Of a stretch of DNA of 64,000 nucleotides, positions 26,854-34,811 are shown piece after piece. The stretch lies in NCBI GenBank assembly GCA_015068905.1, contig SVJQ01000002.1, positions 62,001 through 126,000 of the forward strand. The letters are read 5' to 3'. Source of the stretch: Oscillospiraceae bacterium (lineage in GTDB: Bacteria > Bacillota > Clostridia > UBA1381 > UBA9506). The notes under the pieces are model-generated. The model had not been told where the DNA came from and ran no database searches. It saw only the letters and a program-made list of their open reading frames with translations. How positions within the stretch are numbered: the first letter of the stretch is position 1; the number at the start of each line of letters is the position of its first letter. Position numbers and translations under genes: made by a program.

Positions 26854-28545
26854 TTACATCTGTTCCGGAGCTGAAATTGACATAACTGTCAGAGCATTTT
26901 TCAAGGTCACTCTCACAGAATCTGTCAGCTTCAGACGGGCATCGGTTAATTCTTTATCCTCAGAGTTAACCTTGCAGGCCGCATAAAAGCCGTGGAAAGC
27001 AGCTGCTAAATCCATCGCATAACGTGTGATTAAGCTAGGTTCACGAAGAGCCGCCGCCTGACGGATGGTTTCAGGAAAGTCTGCCAGTTTTTTCATCAGG
27101 TCAATTTCCTGCGGTGCGATAAGTCTTGCAAGATTTACGTCAGCTGCAGGTTTAACTGTTGTTCCCTGCTCAGAGAGTAACCGCAGAATGCTGCACACTC
27201 TGGCATGGGCATACTGCACATAAAACACAGGGTTTTCGTTAGACTGTTCAACTGCTAAGTCAAGGTCAAAGTCAAAGTGGCTGTTTGCCTGACGCATATT
27301 GAAGAAAAATCTTGCCGCATCAATGCTGATATCTTCCAATAAATCCTTTAAGGTAATGGACTTACCGGTACGCTTACTCATTCTCACAACTTCGCCGCCG
27401 GAAACCAGACGCACAAGCTGCATCAGCACAATCTCTAAGCGCTCAGGTTCAATACCCAAAGCCGCTAAAGCCGCCTTTAAACGTGCCACATGGCCGTGAT
27501 GGTCAGCACCCCAGATGTTAATAACCGTATCAAAGCCGCGGTCAACAAATTTGTTTTTATGATAAGCAATATCCACAGCATAATAGGTTAAAAAGCCGTT
27601 CTGACGGACTAAAACCTCATCCTTTTCTTCGCCAAAATCGGTAGCGCGGAACCAGATAGCACCTTCGTTTTCATAGGCATAGCCACGTTCTAAGAGTTCA
27701 TCAACCACCTTGCGTGCTTCACCGTTTTCGTGCAGAACGCTTTCGCGGAACCAAACGTCATAGATGATTCTGTATTTCTCAAGGTCAGATTTTAAATCGT
27801 CCACATTCTTTTCCAAGGAAAAGTCAACCAAAGCCTTTTTGCGGGTTTCAGAATCCGCTGTCAGCAAGCCGTCGCCAAAAGCTTCAATATATTCTCTTGC
27901 ACGAACACGAATGTCCTCACCGTGATAACCATCTTCGGGGAACTCAGCCGCGTCTTCACCTTTTAGTTCCTGAATATAGCGAGCCTCCAAGGACTTACCG
28001 AACTTTTCAATCTGATTGCCGGCATCGTTCACATAAAACTCACGGGTTACATCATAGCCAGCCCAGTCCAAAACACTTGCCAGACAGTCACCCAAAGCAC
28101 CACCACGGGCGTTACCCATGTGCATCGGTCCTGTGGGGTTAGCGCTGACAAACTCAACCATAATCTTTTTGCCGCAACCGGCATCCACTCTGCCAAAGTT
28201 TTCGCCCTCTGCTTCAATCACAGATAAAACCTGACGAATGTAAGCAGAATCCAAACGGAAGTTAACAAAGCCGGCACCTGCCACCTCTGCACTTTCGATA
28301 TATGTACCCTCTGTAGTCATATTTGCCACAATGCTATCTGCAATGGCACGGGGTGCCTTTCTTGCCTGCTTGGCGAGCAGCATGGCTGCATTTGTTGCAA
28401 AGTCACCATGTTCTTTTTCTCTGGGTTCTTCAATGACATAGTCAGGGACTGTATCAAAGGTTAAATCTCCCTGAGCCTTGGCTTTTTCTAATGCGTCATC
28501 AATCGCCTTACGGATTGATGCTTTTGTCTGTTCGTAAATTGTCAC
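26854..28545 (-). CDS. argS: Arginyl-tRNA synthetase
   Basis: A 563-residue class I synthetase that charges tRNA-Arg. The N-terminal Add-1 domain is followed by the HIGH-type motif in PTGPMHMGN, the KMSKS-type loop MSKRTGK, and a C-terminal DALR anticodon-binding domain starting near QYAHARVCSIL. The start codon is GTG at 28545, overlapping the TGA of the DUF1934 gene (GTGA). The DUF1934-argS pairing matches ywiB-argS in Bacillus. Confidence 0.96.
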   Translation of the reverse strand: MTIYEQTKASIRKAIDDALEKAKAQGDLTFDTVPDYVIEEPREKEHGDFATNAAMLLAKQARKAPRAIADSIVANMTTEGTYIESAEVAGAGFVNFRLDSAYIRQVLSVIEAEGENFGRVDAGCGKKIMVEFVSANPTGPMHMGNARGGALGDCLASVLDWAGYDVTREFYVNDAGNQIEKFGKSLEARYIQELKGEDAAEFPEDGYHGEDIRVRAREYIEAFGDGLLTADSETRKKALVDFSLEKNVDDLKSDLEKYRIIYDVWFRESVLHENGEARKVVDELLERGYAYENEGAIWFRATDFGEEKDEVLVRQNGFLTYYAVDIAYHKNKFVDRGFDTVINIWGADHHGHVARLKAALAALGIEPERLEIVLMQLVRLVSGGEVVRMSKRTGKSITLKDLLEDISIDAARFFFNMRQANSHFDFDLDLAVEQSNENPVFYVQYAHARVCSILRLLSEQGTTVKPAADVNLARLIAPQEIDLMKKLADFPETIRQAAALREPSLITRYAMDLAAAFHGFYAACKVNSEDKELTDARLKLTDSVRVTLKNALTVMSISAPEQM

Positions 28546-28973
28546 GCCTGATTCTCCACCTTCCTGATTGTTAAATGTAGGCCGTTATGAACGGGTAAAT
28601 TGTTATTGAGCTCTACCATATAGTCAAGGTCAATTTCGCCACCGTTTTCGTCAATGTTAAGCTCCATGCTGTTAGTGGTTACACCGACCGACAGAGTGCC
28701 GTAAGGCGTGTCATAATGACCCACATATTTTTTCTCTTTTTCAAAAACCATTTGGGTTGCACTATTACCAAAGCGCATCATAGACACACAACCATCCTTA
28801 ATTTTCAGGGTTGTGGTTGTGCCCTCATAACCCGTCAGCTCGCTACCCTCGTAGCTGATGTAATATTTATCGTCTTTTTTCACATATTTACCTAAAGTTG
28901 TCAATTCGTACTGGTCGCTTTCGCCGTCAATACTCTGTCTGCCCGTTAAGGTAATCAGTGCATTTGTTTCCAT
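28542..28973 (-). CDS. DUF1934 (YwiB-like) small beta-barrel protein
   Basis: A 143-residue cytosolic protein predicted to be all-beta (lipocalin-like), matching DUF1934 by the pattern YELTTLGKY, KYYISYEGSELTGYEGT and LDYMVELNNN near the C terminus. Function is unknown in the family. It is coupled to argS by a 4-bp overlap, as in many Firmicutes, suggesting a link with arginyl-tRNA synthetase expression. The start at 28973 is preceded by AAGGTGGGG. Confidence 0.8.
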   Translation of the reverse strand: METNALITLTGRQSIDGESDQYELTTLGKYVKKDDKYYISYEGSELTGYEGTTTTLKIKDGCVSMMRFGNSATQMVFEKEKKYVGHYDTPYGTLSVGVTTNSMELNIDENGGEIDLDYMVELNNNLPVHNGLHLTIRKVENQA

Positions 28974-29008
28974 AAAAACCCCACCTTGCCGCAAGCGGCA
29001 TCTATACG

Positions 29009-29821
29009 TTAATTATATTTTTCAATATCAATCCGTGAAACCAGTCCGTCAATGGGACGCTCTAAAAACATAGAACCCAAGCGGATGAATTCAGCCGGAT
29101 CGTCACTGACATAAAACTGATACTGTTCTGTTTGTTTTTCTTTCGAAAGCAAATCATTCTCTTCTAAAAGCTTTTTCACATCCCCGGCAACGCATTCACC
29201 GGGATTAATCAGGGTAACGCTGTCACCCAAAACCTCTCCGATTACCTTTTTTAAAAGGGGATAATGGGTACAGCCTAAAATCAAGGTATCAGCGCCACTT
29301 TCGATAATCTCCTGCAGATAGTCCTTGGCTATCATTTTAGCGGCTTCTTTTTCTGCATAGCCGTATTCAACCAAAGGCACAAACATGGGGCAAGCCACAC
29401 TCACAGTCTGAATCTCCGGATTTTCTTCTTCCAAAAAAGAACGATAAGCACCGGAACGAATTGTCCCCGTTGTGCCAATAACCCCCACACGACCGTTACG
29501 GGTAACAGCGGCAGCTCTGCGGCTTGCAGCTTTTGTAACCCCCAAAAGGGGAATATCATACTGCCCGGAAAGCTTCGGCAACGCAATAGAGCTCGCTGTT
29601 CCGCAGGCAGCGATAATCGCCTTTAAATGAAAGGTTTGCAAAAAATTAATATCACTTCGGGTATATTTTAAAACCGTTTCTTCTGACTTTGTGCCGTAGG
29701 GAATGCGCCCTGTATCGCCGAAATACACCAGCGACTCATTGGGCAAAAGCGCCATCAGCTCTTTCATAACGGTGAGACCGCCTAAGCCGGAATCAAAAAC
29801 CCCAATCCTTCTGTTATCCAT
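29009..29821 (-). CDS. murI: Glutamate racemase
   Basis: A 270-residue cytosolic enzyme making D-glutamate for peptidoglycan. IGVFDSGLGGLTV at the N terminus, the catalytic cysteine pair in AACGTASS and LGCTHYPLL, and GDTGRIPYGTKS are the family signatures. It lies 15 bp after ddl, so two peptidoglycan-precursor genes are co-expressed. GGAGG precedes the ATG. Confidence 0.95.
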   Translation of the reverse strand: MDNRRIGVFDSGLGGLTVMKELMALLPNESLVYFGDTGRIPYGTKSEETVLKYTRSDINFLQTFHLKAIIAACGTASSIALPKLSGQYDIPLLGVTKAASRRAAAVTRNGRVGVIGTTGTIRSGAYRSFLEEENPEIQTVSVACPMFVPLVEYGYAEKEAAKMIAKDYLQEIIESGADTLILGCTHYPLLKKVIGEVLGDSVTLINPGECVAGDVKKLLEENDLLSKEKQTEQYQFYVSDDPAEFIRLGSMFLERPIDGLVSRIDIEKYN

Positions 29822-29836
29822 ACTCTGCCTCCGATT

Positions 29837-30886
29837 TTACTTTGCAAGAGAAATCAGCCGGGTGACAAGCGCTGTGCCGGAAAGCCCCGACTCTTTCCAC
29901 AGCATAGGATACATGCTGATATCCGTAAAGCCGGGCAATGTGTTAATTTCGTTCAGTAAAATTTTGCCGTTATTTTTATCAATAAAAAAGTCCACGCGGG
30001 AAAGGCCACAGCAGTCTGCCGCTGTAAAGGCGCGGCACGCCATACTGCGAATGGTTGCCTGCTCTTCCTCTGTTAAATTGGCGGGGATTTCAATCCGCGC
30101 TGTGTCTTTTTCATACTTTGTGGCATAGTCATACATGCCCTCTTTGACAATCTCACCCACGCAAGAAGCCACCGGGTCCTGAGTTGTGCCTAAAACGGCA
30201 CACTCTACCTCACGGGCATCCACACTACGCTCAATGAGAATTTTTTCATCTTCCTGACCGGCAATTTCCAAAGCTTTTGCAAGCTCTGCCTGACAGTTTA
30301 CTGCCACAACCCCAACGGATGAGCCAGCACGGGAAGGTTTAATAACCACAGGATAGCCAAAAGTTTCTTCAATTTCTTTATGTACATTCTCTGCGTCATA
30401 GTTGTCATTCCACACAAAAAAGCCTTCTGTTACAGGAATGCCTGCCTGCTGTAGCACCTCTTTGGTGAGCACCTTATCCATACACAAGGAAGAAGCCAAA
30501 ACACCGGGACCCACAAAGGGAATTTCAGCCAGCTGAAACAGCCCCTGCACGGTACCGTCTTCCCCGTTTTTACCGTGAAGCACCGGATAGGCAACATCAA
30601 TCCGTGTTACAGAAACATCACCGTTTTTGTTAAACACCAAAAGACCGTGGTGCTTCGGATTGGGCGAAAGAACACAGGCTTTGTTGTTGCAGTTTTCCCA
30701 CGCACCGGTTTTTATCTCCTCATTAGACGCCTCTGTTAAAAACCAGTTACCGCTTTTGTCTATTCCAACCGTAATCACATCAAACAAAGTGCGGTCTATG
30801 TAAGAAAGTACATTATTTGCAGAAAGACGGGATATCTCATGTTCAGATGATTTGCCGCCAAACAGAACGCAAACTGTCTGTTTCAT
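29837..30886 (-). CDS. ddl: D-alanine--D-alanine ligase
   Basis: A 349-residue ATP-grasp enzyme that makes the D-Ala-D-Ala dipeptide of the wall precursor. VLFGGKSSEHEIS at the start, the VKPSRAGSSVGV ATP-loop and NEINTLPGFTDISMYP near the end are characteristic. The residue after the S-x-x-V-loop and the C-terminal part look like normal D-Ala ligases; nothing points to a D-Lac enzyme. The ATG at 30886 has GGAGG 9 nt upstream. First gene of the eight-gene operon ending at rlmB. Confidence 0.95.
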   Translation of the reverse strand: MKQTVCVLFGGKSSEHEISRLSANNVLSYIDRTLFDVITVGIDKSGNWFLTEASNEEIKTGAWENCNNKACVLSPNPKHHGLLVFNKNGDVSVTRIDVAYPVLHGKNGEDGTVQGLFQLAEIPFVGPGVLASSLCMDKVLTKEVLQQAGIPVTEGFFVWNDNYDAENVHKEIEETFGYPVVIKPSRAGSSVGVVAVNCQAELAKALEIAGQEDEKILIERSVDAREVECAVLGTTQDPVASCVGEIVKEGMYDYATKYEKDTARIEIPANLTEEEQATIRSMACRAFTAADCCGLSRVDFFIDKNNGKILLNEINTLPGFTDISMYPMLWKESGLSGTALVTRLISLAK

Positions 30887-30936
30887 CGCTATCAACCTCC
30901 TGATTTTTGCCCATAGGCATAGTTCTGTACTCTATT

Positions 30937-30965
30937 ATCATACTATGAAACACTCCTTATTTCAA
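30937..30965 (-). promoter_or_regulatory. Promoter of the ddl-murI-...-rlmB operon
   Basis: TTGAAA, 17 nt, TATGAT on the minus strand, about 50 nt upstream of ddl. Confidence 0.65.
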
Positions 30966-31009
30966 TCCTTTTTTTTATTTGTTAAAAAAATTTAACATTC
31001 TAAAAGATA

Positions 31010-31035
31010 AAAAACTACAGTTTCCTGTAGTTTTT
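31010..31035. terminator. Terminator-type hairpin upstream of ddl
   Basis: A perfect 11-bp stem (AAAAACTACAG / CTGTAGTTTTT) around TTTC. It could stop a minus-strand transcript from the AraC side or a small RNA from the element at 31114-31180. Confidence 0.7.
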
Positions 31036-31113
31036 AAATCGGATATGGCTTGTAAAGACGCACTCTGTACATTTTGCTTCTGCCCGTCTTTGAGGGGATG
31101 GACGCAAAATAGT

Positions 31114-31180
31114 GCAGATTGGACAAACTGAACCCGACGCTGTATACAAATACAGCAAGTGGTGAAGGTTATTCAAAGCA
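31114..31180 (+). ncRNA. Structured intergenic element, copy A (unknown class)
   Basis: Contains GGACAAACTGA, then CCGACG, a 7-bp stem GCTGTAT/ATACAGC with an ACAA loop, then CAAGTGGTGAAG and TTCAAAGCA. The same order of conserved blocks, with a different but still perfect 7-bp stem, occurs at 44240-44310 on the other strand. It is bracketed by terminator-like hairpins. No protein frame is conserved between the copies (29 versus 30 nt between blocks). It could be a small RNA or a short mobile repeat; transcription is not shown. Confidence 0.45.
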
Positions 31181-31185
31181 CAAAG

Positions 31186-31217
31186 CATAAAAAAAGAAAT
31201 TCGCTTTCGCGAATTTC
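31186..31217 (-). terminator. Terminator of the AraC-family gene
   Basis: GAAATTCGC/GCGAATTTC, a 9-bp stem with a GAAA loop on the minus strand, followed by seven T. It lies about 95 bp past the AraC stop. Confidence 0.85.
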
Positions 31218-31309
31218 CTCTTTTAATGCTACTTTAATTCTATTATAAATACATTTTTCCCGTAGCACATCTCTTGCTTTGTGCGCTCTGTGCATTTTGC
31301 TACATTCCA

Positions 31310-32215
31310 TTATACCTTATTGATTTTCTCTTTCTTCTTCATCTGCCGGTACTTAAGGGGTGTCATCTCCGTAAATTTTCTGAAGATATCATTAAACCGT
31401 TGCTGACTTGAAAAACCAACGCTGCGAGCAACATCCGCAATTTTCATATCCGTATTCTCCAAAAGCTCCTTCGCCTCTTCAATGCGGATTTTTAAAATAT
31501 AGCTTTTGGGGCTGATGCCGAATTTATCTTTAAAAGAATGTGCAAAATAACTGTCTGACAGATAAATATATTTCGCCACCTGAGAAAGAGTCAGCTCTTT
31601 GGCATAGTTCTGGTCAATATATTCCTTTGCCACATTAAGTAGCTCGTGAAGCTTCAGGTTACGGTTTTTCACGCTTTGCTCCCATTCCAGTTTTAAAGTT
31701 CTTGAAAGCAAAACAAACAGCTCCATAACAAGCAGACAGGACAGAAAATCGCCCCAGACCTGCGGCTTCATGCGCTCTCTTAAAATGCGCTTAATGACAT
31801 TGATAATGTCATTTTTTTTGCCCAGCTTTAAATAAATATAAGAGCCAACCGACTCATCTTCAATATATTCCACAAAGTCCTTTAACGATGCATGACTGCT
31901 TGTGCCCTCGTCGGACTCTCTGAGCTTAAAGTACAGCACAATCAACTCACAGTTTTCAGAACGCACAGTAAATTTATGCGCCTTTTGCGGTTTGATAATA
32001 ACTAAAGAATTGGCGGTCATATTCACATCTATGCCGTCAATCATAAAGGTTGCCGTTCCTTTTTTTATATAGACCATTTCATAATAGTCATGTCTGCTTA
32101 AATCCATGCTCCAGCTGGTATCGTGAATTTTCTCAATCGCCTTGATCACCGCCGGCATAAAAGAAAGCTTTTCATTTAACTCATTCCACGCTTTAGGAAG
32201 CTGTTCTGACTGCAT
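31310..32215 (-). CDS. AraC-family transcriptional regulator with N-terminal cupin domain
   Basis: A 301-residue regulator. The N-terminal half (about 30-110) looks like a cupin sugar-sensing domain (YEMVYIKKGTATFMIDG, KPQKAHKF). The C-terminal double helix-turn-helix (about 195-295) contains LTLSQVAKYIYLSDSYFAHSFKDKFG and IADVARSVGFSSQQRFNDIFRKF, both canonical AraC motifs. AGGAGG is 7 nt from the ATG. It is monocistronic with its own terminator, and no obvious target operon is adjacent, so its regulon is unknown. Confidence 0.9.
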   Translation of the reverse strand: MQSEQLPKAWNELNEKLSFMPAVIKAIEKIHDTSWSMDLSRHDYYEMVYIKKGTATFMIDGIDVNMTANSLVIIKPQKAHKFTVRSENCELIVLYFKLRESDEGTSSHASLKDFVEYIEDESVGSYIYLKLGKKNDIINVIKRILRERMKPQVWGDFLSCLLVMELFVLLSRTLKLEWEQSVKNRNLKLHELLNVAKEYIDQNYAKELTLSQVAKYIYLSDSYFAHSFKDKFGISPKSYILKIRIEEAKELLENTDMKIADVARSVGFSSQQRFNDIFRKFTEMTPLKYRQMKKKEKINKV

Positions 32216-32304
32216 ACCTGTTCCTCCTATTTGTATGGTTTCAGCTTTTTAAGATTATTATAACATGCAAAAAGAACAAAGTCCATAAAAAAATGAAAAA
32301 TCTC

Positions 32305-32333
32305 TTTACGCCACCCCAAAAAAGTGATAAAAT
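32305..32333 (+). promoter_or_regulatory. Promoter of rodA
   Basis: TTTACG, 17 nt, TAAAAT, about 45 nt upstream of the ATG. A small TTCCCT/AGGGAA hairpin (32342-32356) lies in the leader just before the GAGG ribosome site. Confidence 0.55.
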
Positions 32334-32377
32334 AAAATAAATTCCCTCAAAGGGAACATCAGAATTGAGGATATAGT

Positions 32378-33484
32378 ATGAAAAATCTGCGTGATTATTT
32401 TAAACAGCTTGATTATTCGTTGCTGATTATTTCAGTTTTGCTGGGGCTTTTAGGGCTTTTGATGATTGCCAGCGCCACAAACTCAGCTGAGGGTAACCGT
32501 GATATTTTAGTTCAGACTCTGGCTATGAGTATGGGCATTGTAGCCATGTTTGTTATGGCAGCCATTGACTATGAAGATTATACCGACCTTGCAAAATATA
32601 TATACATCGGCAGTTTGCTTGTCCTGATTGTGGTGTTGATTTTTGGTACGGGTAAAAGCGAAACCGGCGCAAACAGTTGGATTCGTATCGGCAGCATCGG
32701 CATTCAGCCCTCAGAGCTTGTTAAAATTGCTTTTTGTATTACGTTTTCGGTTCACCTTGCCAAAGACCGCGAAACGGTCAACGAACCTAAAACTCTTTTA
32801 AAACTGTTTTTACATTTTGTGATCCCCACCGGTCTGGTTGTTTTGCAAAACGATACGGGAACGGCTTTGGTCTTCGTTTTCATGTTCTTTTGCATGCTGT
32901 TCGCCGCCGGTCTATCATATAAATATATCCTCACAGCTCTCGGTGCGTTTGTGGCGTTTTTGCCCCTTGCCTGGTTTGTGCTGATGCGCCCCTATCAAAG
33001 AGAGCGAATCTTAGTATTTTTAAACCCCGAGCGGGATGCCGCAGGCGCCGGCTATCAGGTTCTGCAGTCCAAAATCGCCATAGGCAGCGGTGAATTTTTA
33101 GGCAGAGGTTATATGAAAGGGCCCCAAAACCAGCTGAATATGTTGCCTGAAAATGAAACTGACTTTATTTTCGGCGTCATTGGTGAGGAATTCGGTTTTA
33201 TCGGCACCACCCTGATTCTGATTCTCCTGGCTGCCCTCATTCTCCGTTGTATTTATGTAGGTCTGCGTTCCAAAAACGATATGGGCTGTTTTATCTGCAT
33301 CGGTATCGCCGCTATGTATGCCTTCCATACCTTTGAAAACATTTTTATGTGCATCGGCCTGATGCCCGTTACCGGTATTCCCCTGCCGTTTTTAAGCTAT
33401 GGCGGCTCCAGTGTTTTAACCAATTTCATTGCTGTGGGTCTTGTCATTTCCGTCTGGTGTCACCGTCGCACACTAAGATTTTAA
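32378..33484 (+). CDS. rodA: RodA/FtsW/SpoVE-family peptidoglycan glycosyltransferase (SEDS)
   Basis: A 368-residue polytopic SEDS protein with about ten membrane helices that polymerises lipid II glycan chains together with a class B PBP. The N-terminal LDYSLLIISVLLGLLG..., the large loop with NPERDAAGAGYQVLQSKIAIGSG and the C-terminal GIPLPFLSYGGSS are family hallmarks. The ERDAAGAGYQ loop and compact size fit RodA (elongation) better than FtsW. No mre genes or PBP are adjacent. Confidence 0.9.
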   Translation: MKNLRDYFKQLDYSLLIISVLLGLLGLLMIASATNSAEGNRDILVQTLAMSMGIVAMFVMAAIDYEDYTDLAKYIYIGSLLVLIVVLIFGTGKSETGANSWIRIGSIGIQPSELVKIAFCITFSVHLAKDRETVNEPKTLLKLFLHFVIPTGLVVLQNDTGTALVFVFMFFCMLFAAGLSYKYILTALGAFVAFLPLAWFVLMRPYQRERILVFLNPERDAAGAGYQVLQSKIAIGSGEFLGRGYMKGPQNQLNMLPENETDFIFGVIGEEFGFIGTTLILILLAALILRCIYVGLRSKNDMGCFICIGIAAMYAFHTFENIFMCIGLMPVTGIPLPFLSYGGSSVLTNFIAVGLVISVWCHRRTLRF

Positions 33485-33502
33485 CTTTTTTAGAAAAAAC
33501 AC

Positions 33503-33531
33503 TTGCTTTTTTATTTTTTGTGTGCTATAAT
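33503..33531 (+). promoter_or_regulatory. Promoter of tRNA-Arg(ACG)
   Basis: TTGCTT, 17 nt, TATAAT; the -10 ends 33 bp upstream of the tRNA 5' end. It would also drive any read-through into the downstream cassette array. Confidence 0.75.
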
Positions 33532-33564
33532 AACTAGCGTTGTGAATCAGCAGATAGCACATAT

Positions 33565-33641
33565 GCGCCTGTAGCTCAGCTGGATAGAGTGCCTGGCTAC
33601 GAACCAGTAGGTCGGGAGTTCGAATCTCTCCAGGCGCACCA
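33565..33641 (+). tRNA. tRNA-Arg(ACG)
   Basis: A 77-nt cloverleaf: acceptor GCGCCTG/CAGGCGC, anticodon loop CTACGAA (ACG, read as inosine-CG, arginine), T-loop TTCGAAT, discriminator A and encoded CCA. Its last 18 bases (33624-33641, atctctccaggcgcacca) are repeated four more times downstream, so it is the head of the cassette array and a likely attachment-type target. Confidence 0.95.
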
Positions 33642-33833
33642 AAAAAACAACTCAGCCGTTAGGTTGGGTTGTTTTTTTATGCCTGTGGGAGTGAGAACTC
33701 CCGATGGAGTTCGTCGGAGCAGCCCAAGAGTAAAGCGATTGGGGCTGCGGAGCTCGAGTACGGCAAATTGTTTCGGGTACCGCCAGAAGCGGTCGAAACA
33801 ATGCCGACGCAGAGTATCTCTCCAGGCGCACCA
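33642..33833 (+). repeat. Cassette unit 1 (192 bp)
   Basis: First unit, directly after the tRNA. It differs from units 2 and 3 at a few positions (for example GTGGGAGTGAG, GGGGCTGC and ACCGC-CAGAA-GCGGT in the hairpin). The 9-bp outer stem ATTGTTTCG/CGAAACAAT lies at 33767-33802. Confidence 0.85.
33646..33678 (+). terminator. Terminator of tRNA-Arg, first of six copies
   Basis: AACAACTCAGCC pairs (two G-U) with GGTTGGGTTGTT around GTTA and is followed by seven T. Identical copies start each cassette (33838, 34030, 34222, 34861), and a one-base variant follows the TetR gene at 36787. Confidence 0.85.
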
Positions 33834-34025
33834 AAAAAACAACTCAGCCGTTAGGTTGGGTTGTTTTTTTATGCCTGTGAGGGTGAGAACTCCCGATGGA
33901 GTTCGTCGGAGCAGCCCAAGAGTAAAGCGATTGGGTCTGCGGAGCTCGAGTACGGCAAATTGTTTCGGGTACCGCTAAGAGCGGTCGAAACAATGCCGAC
34001 GCAGAGTATCTCTCCAGGCGCACCA
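33834..34025 (+). repeat. Cassette unit 2 (192 bp)
   Basis: Same layout as unit 1, with hairpin loop TAAGA instead of CAGAA. It appears identical to unit 3 over its whole length, which indicates a recent duplication. Confidence 0.85.
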
Positions 34026-34217
34026 AAAAAACAACTCAGCCGTTAGGTTGGGTTGTTTTTTTATGCCTGTGAGGGTGAGAACTCCCGATGGAGTTCGTCG
34101 GAGCAGCCCAAGAGTAAAGCGATTGGGTCTGCGGAGCTCGAGTACGGCAAATTGTTTCGGGTACCGCTAAGAGCGGTCGAAACAATGCCGACGCAGAGTA
34201 TCTCTCCAGGCGCACCA
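34026..34217 (+). repeat. Cassette unit 3 (192 bp)
   Basis: Appears identical to unit 2 and ends in the fourth copy of the tRNA 3' end (34200-34217). Confidence 0.85.
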
Positions 34218-34294
34218 AAAAAACAACTCAGCCGTTAGGTTGGGTTGTTTTTTTATGCCTGTGAGGGTGAGAACTCCCGATGGAGTTCGTCGGA

Positions 34295-34511
34295 CATGGA
34301 GTAAGGCTTTGTGTCAAGCAAAGCGAAGACAGAAAGCGCTTAATCCAGTTGTTCTTTTTGTTAAGACGAGCGAAGCGAGAATTTAAAAAGAACTTCCTTA
34401 ATTAGTGCGTCAGGCAAGCGGAACTGTGAAGCGCGAGCAACGAAGATTTTTCGCAACTGCCCGCAGCAGTCGAAAAATCAAGTATCACAGCGTATCTCGG
34501 CCGGCGCACCA
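34295..34511 (+). repeat. Diverged cassette with a different tRNA-like 3' end
   Basis: It contains a hairpin of the same layout as the main cassettes: a 9-bp stem GATTTTTCG/CGAAAAATC, a short bulge, a 5-bp stem ACTGC/GCAGT and a 5-nt loop. After AGTATCACAGCG it ends in an 18-nt block (34494-34511, atctcggccggcgcacca) of the same length as the tRNA-Arg block with three differences. This looks like the 3' end of another tRNA plus CCA. Confidence 0.65.
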
Positions 34512-34699
34512 AAATCATGCGATAGCCTCGCAGTTCAAAAAAAGTTAACCGATAAACAAAATTAAAACAACTTTATTGTATAGTACAAAGGTTAATTTAA
34601 TAGAATTTTTAAGTGCAGAGGGTTCCTTGCCGCGTATCCCAGAAAATAAAAGGGAGCTAACACGAAGCGGTTGAGGGATTGTTACGCCTTATATTTTTT

Positions 34700-34811
34700 G
34701 TATGCCCTGCCGGGCGAGCCTACTTTTGTGCGACAAAAGTAGCAAAAACATGGGGGAGTTTCGATTCTCCCCCATACCCCCTTAAAACGACACAGGGGCT
34801 TCGCCCCTGGA
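34700..34811. repeat. Cluster of three REP-like hairpins
   Basis: Three perfect palindromic hairpins follow each other: CTACTTTTGT/ACAAAAGTAG (34720-34742), ATGGGGGAG/CTCCCCCAT (34750-34775) and CAGGGGC/GCCCCTG (34793-34809). From memory, similar CTACTTTTGT palindromes occur between genes in many Clostridia; that was not searched here. Confidence 0.6.

Larger units (their letters stand above)
31060..31301. repeat. Imperfect 19-nt direct repeats bracketing the intergenic structured element
   Basis: GCACTCTGTACATTTTGCT at 31060-31078 and GCGCTCTGTGCATTTTGCT at 31283-31301 match at 17 of 19 positions. They enclose about 200 bp holding the structured element and the AraC-gene terminator. The gene-free stretch 30887-31309 otherwise holds only the ddl promoter and two hairpins. 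Confidence 0.55.

Noticed and set aside
33624..34217. CRISPR-like regular spacing
   Set aside because: The period is 192 bp and the whole unit repeats, not a short repeat with unique spacers; no cas gene is present.
33589..34238. Several 60-130-residue open frames on both strands across the tRNA-Arg cassette array
   Set aside because: They run through the tRNA 3' end, the terminator and the hairpins, repeat exactly with the DNA repeat, have no ribosome sites, and exist on both strands at once. They are by-products of the repeat.
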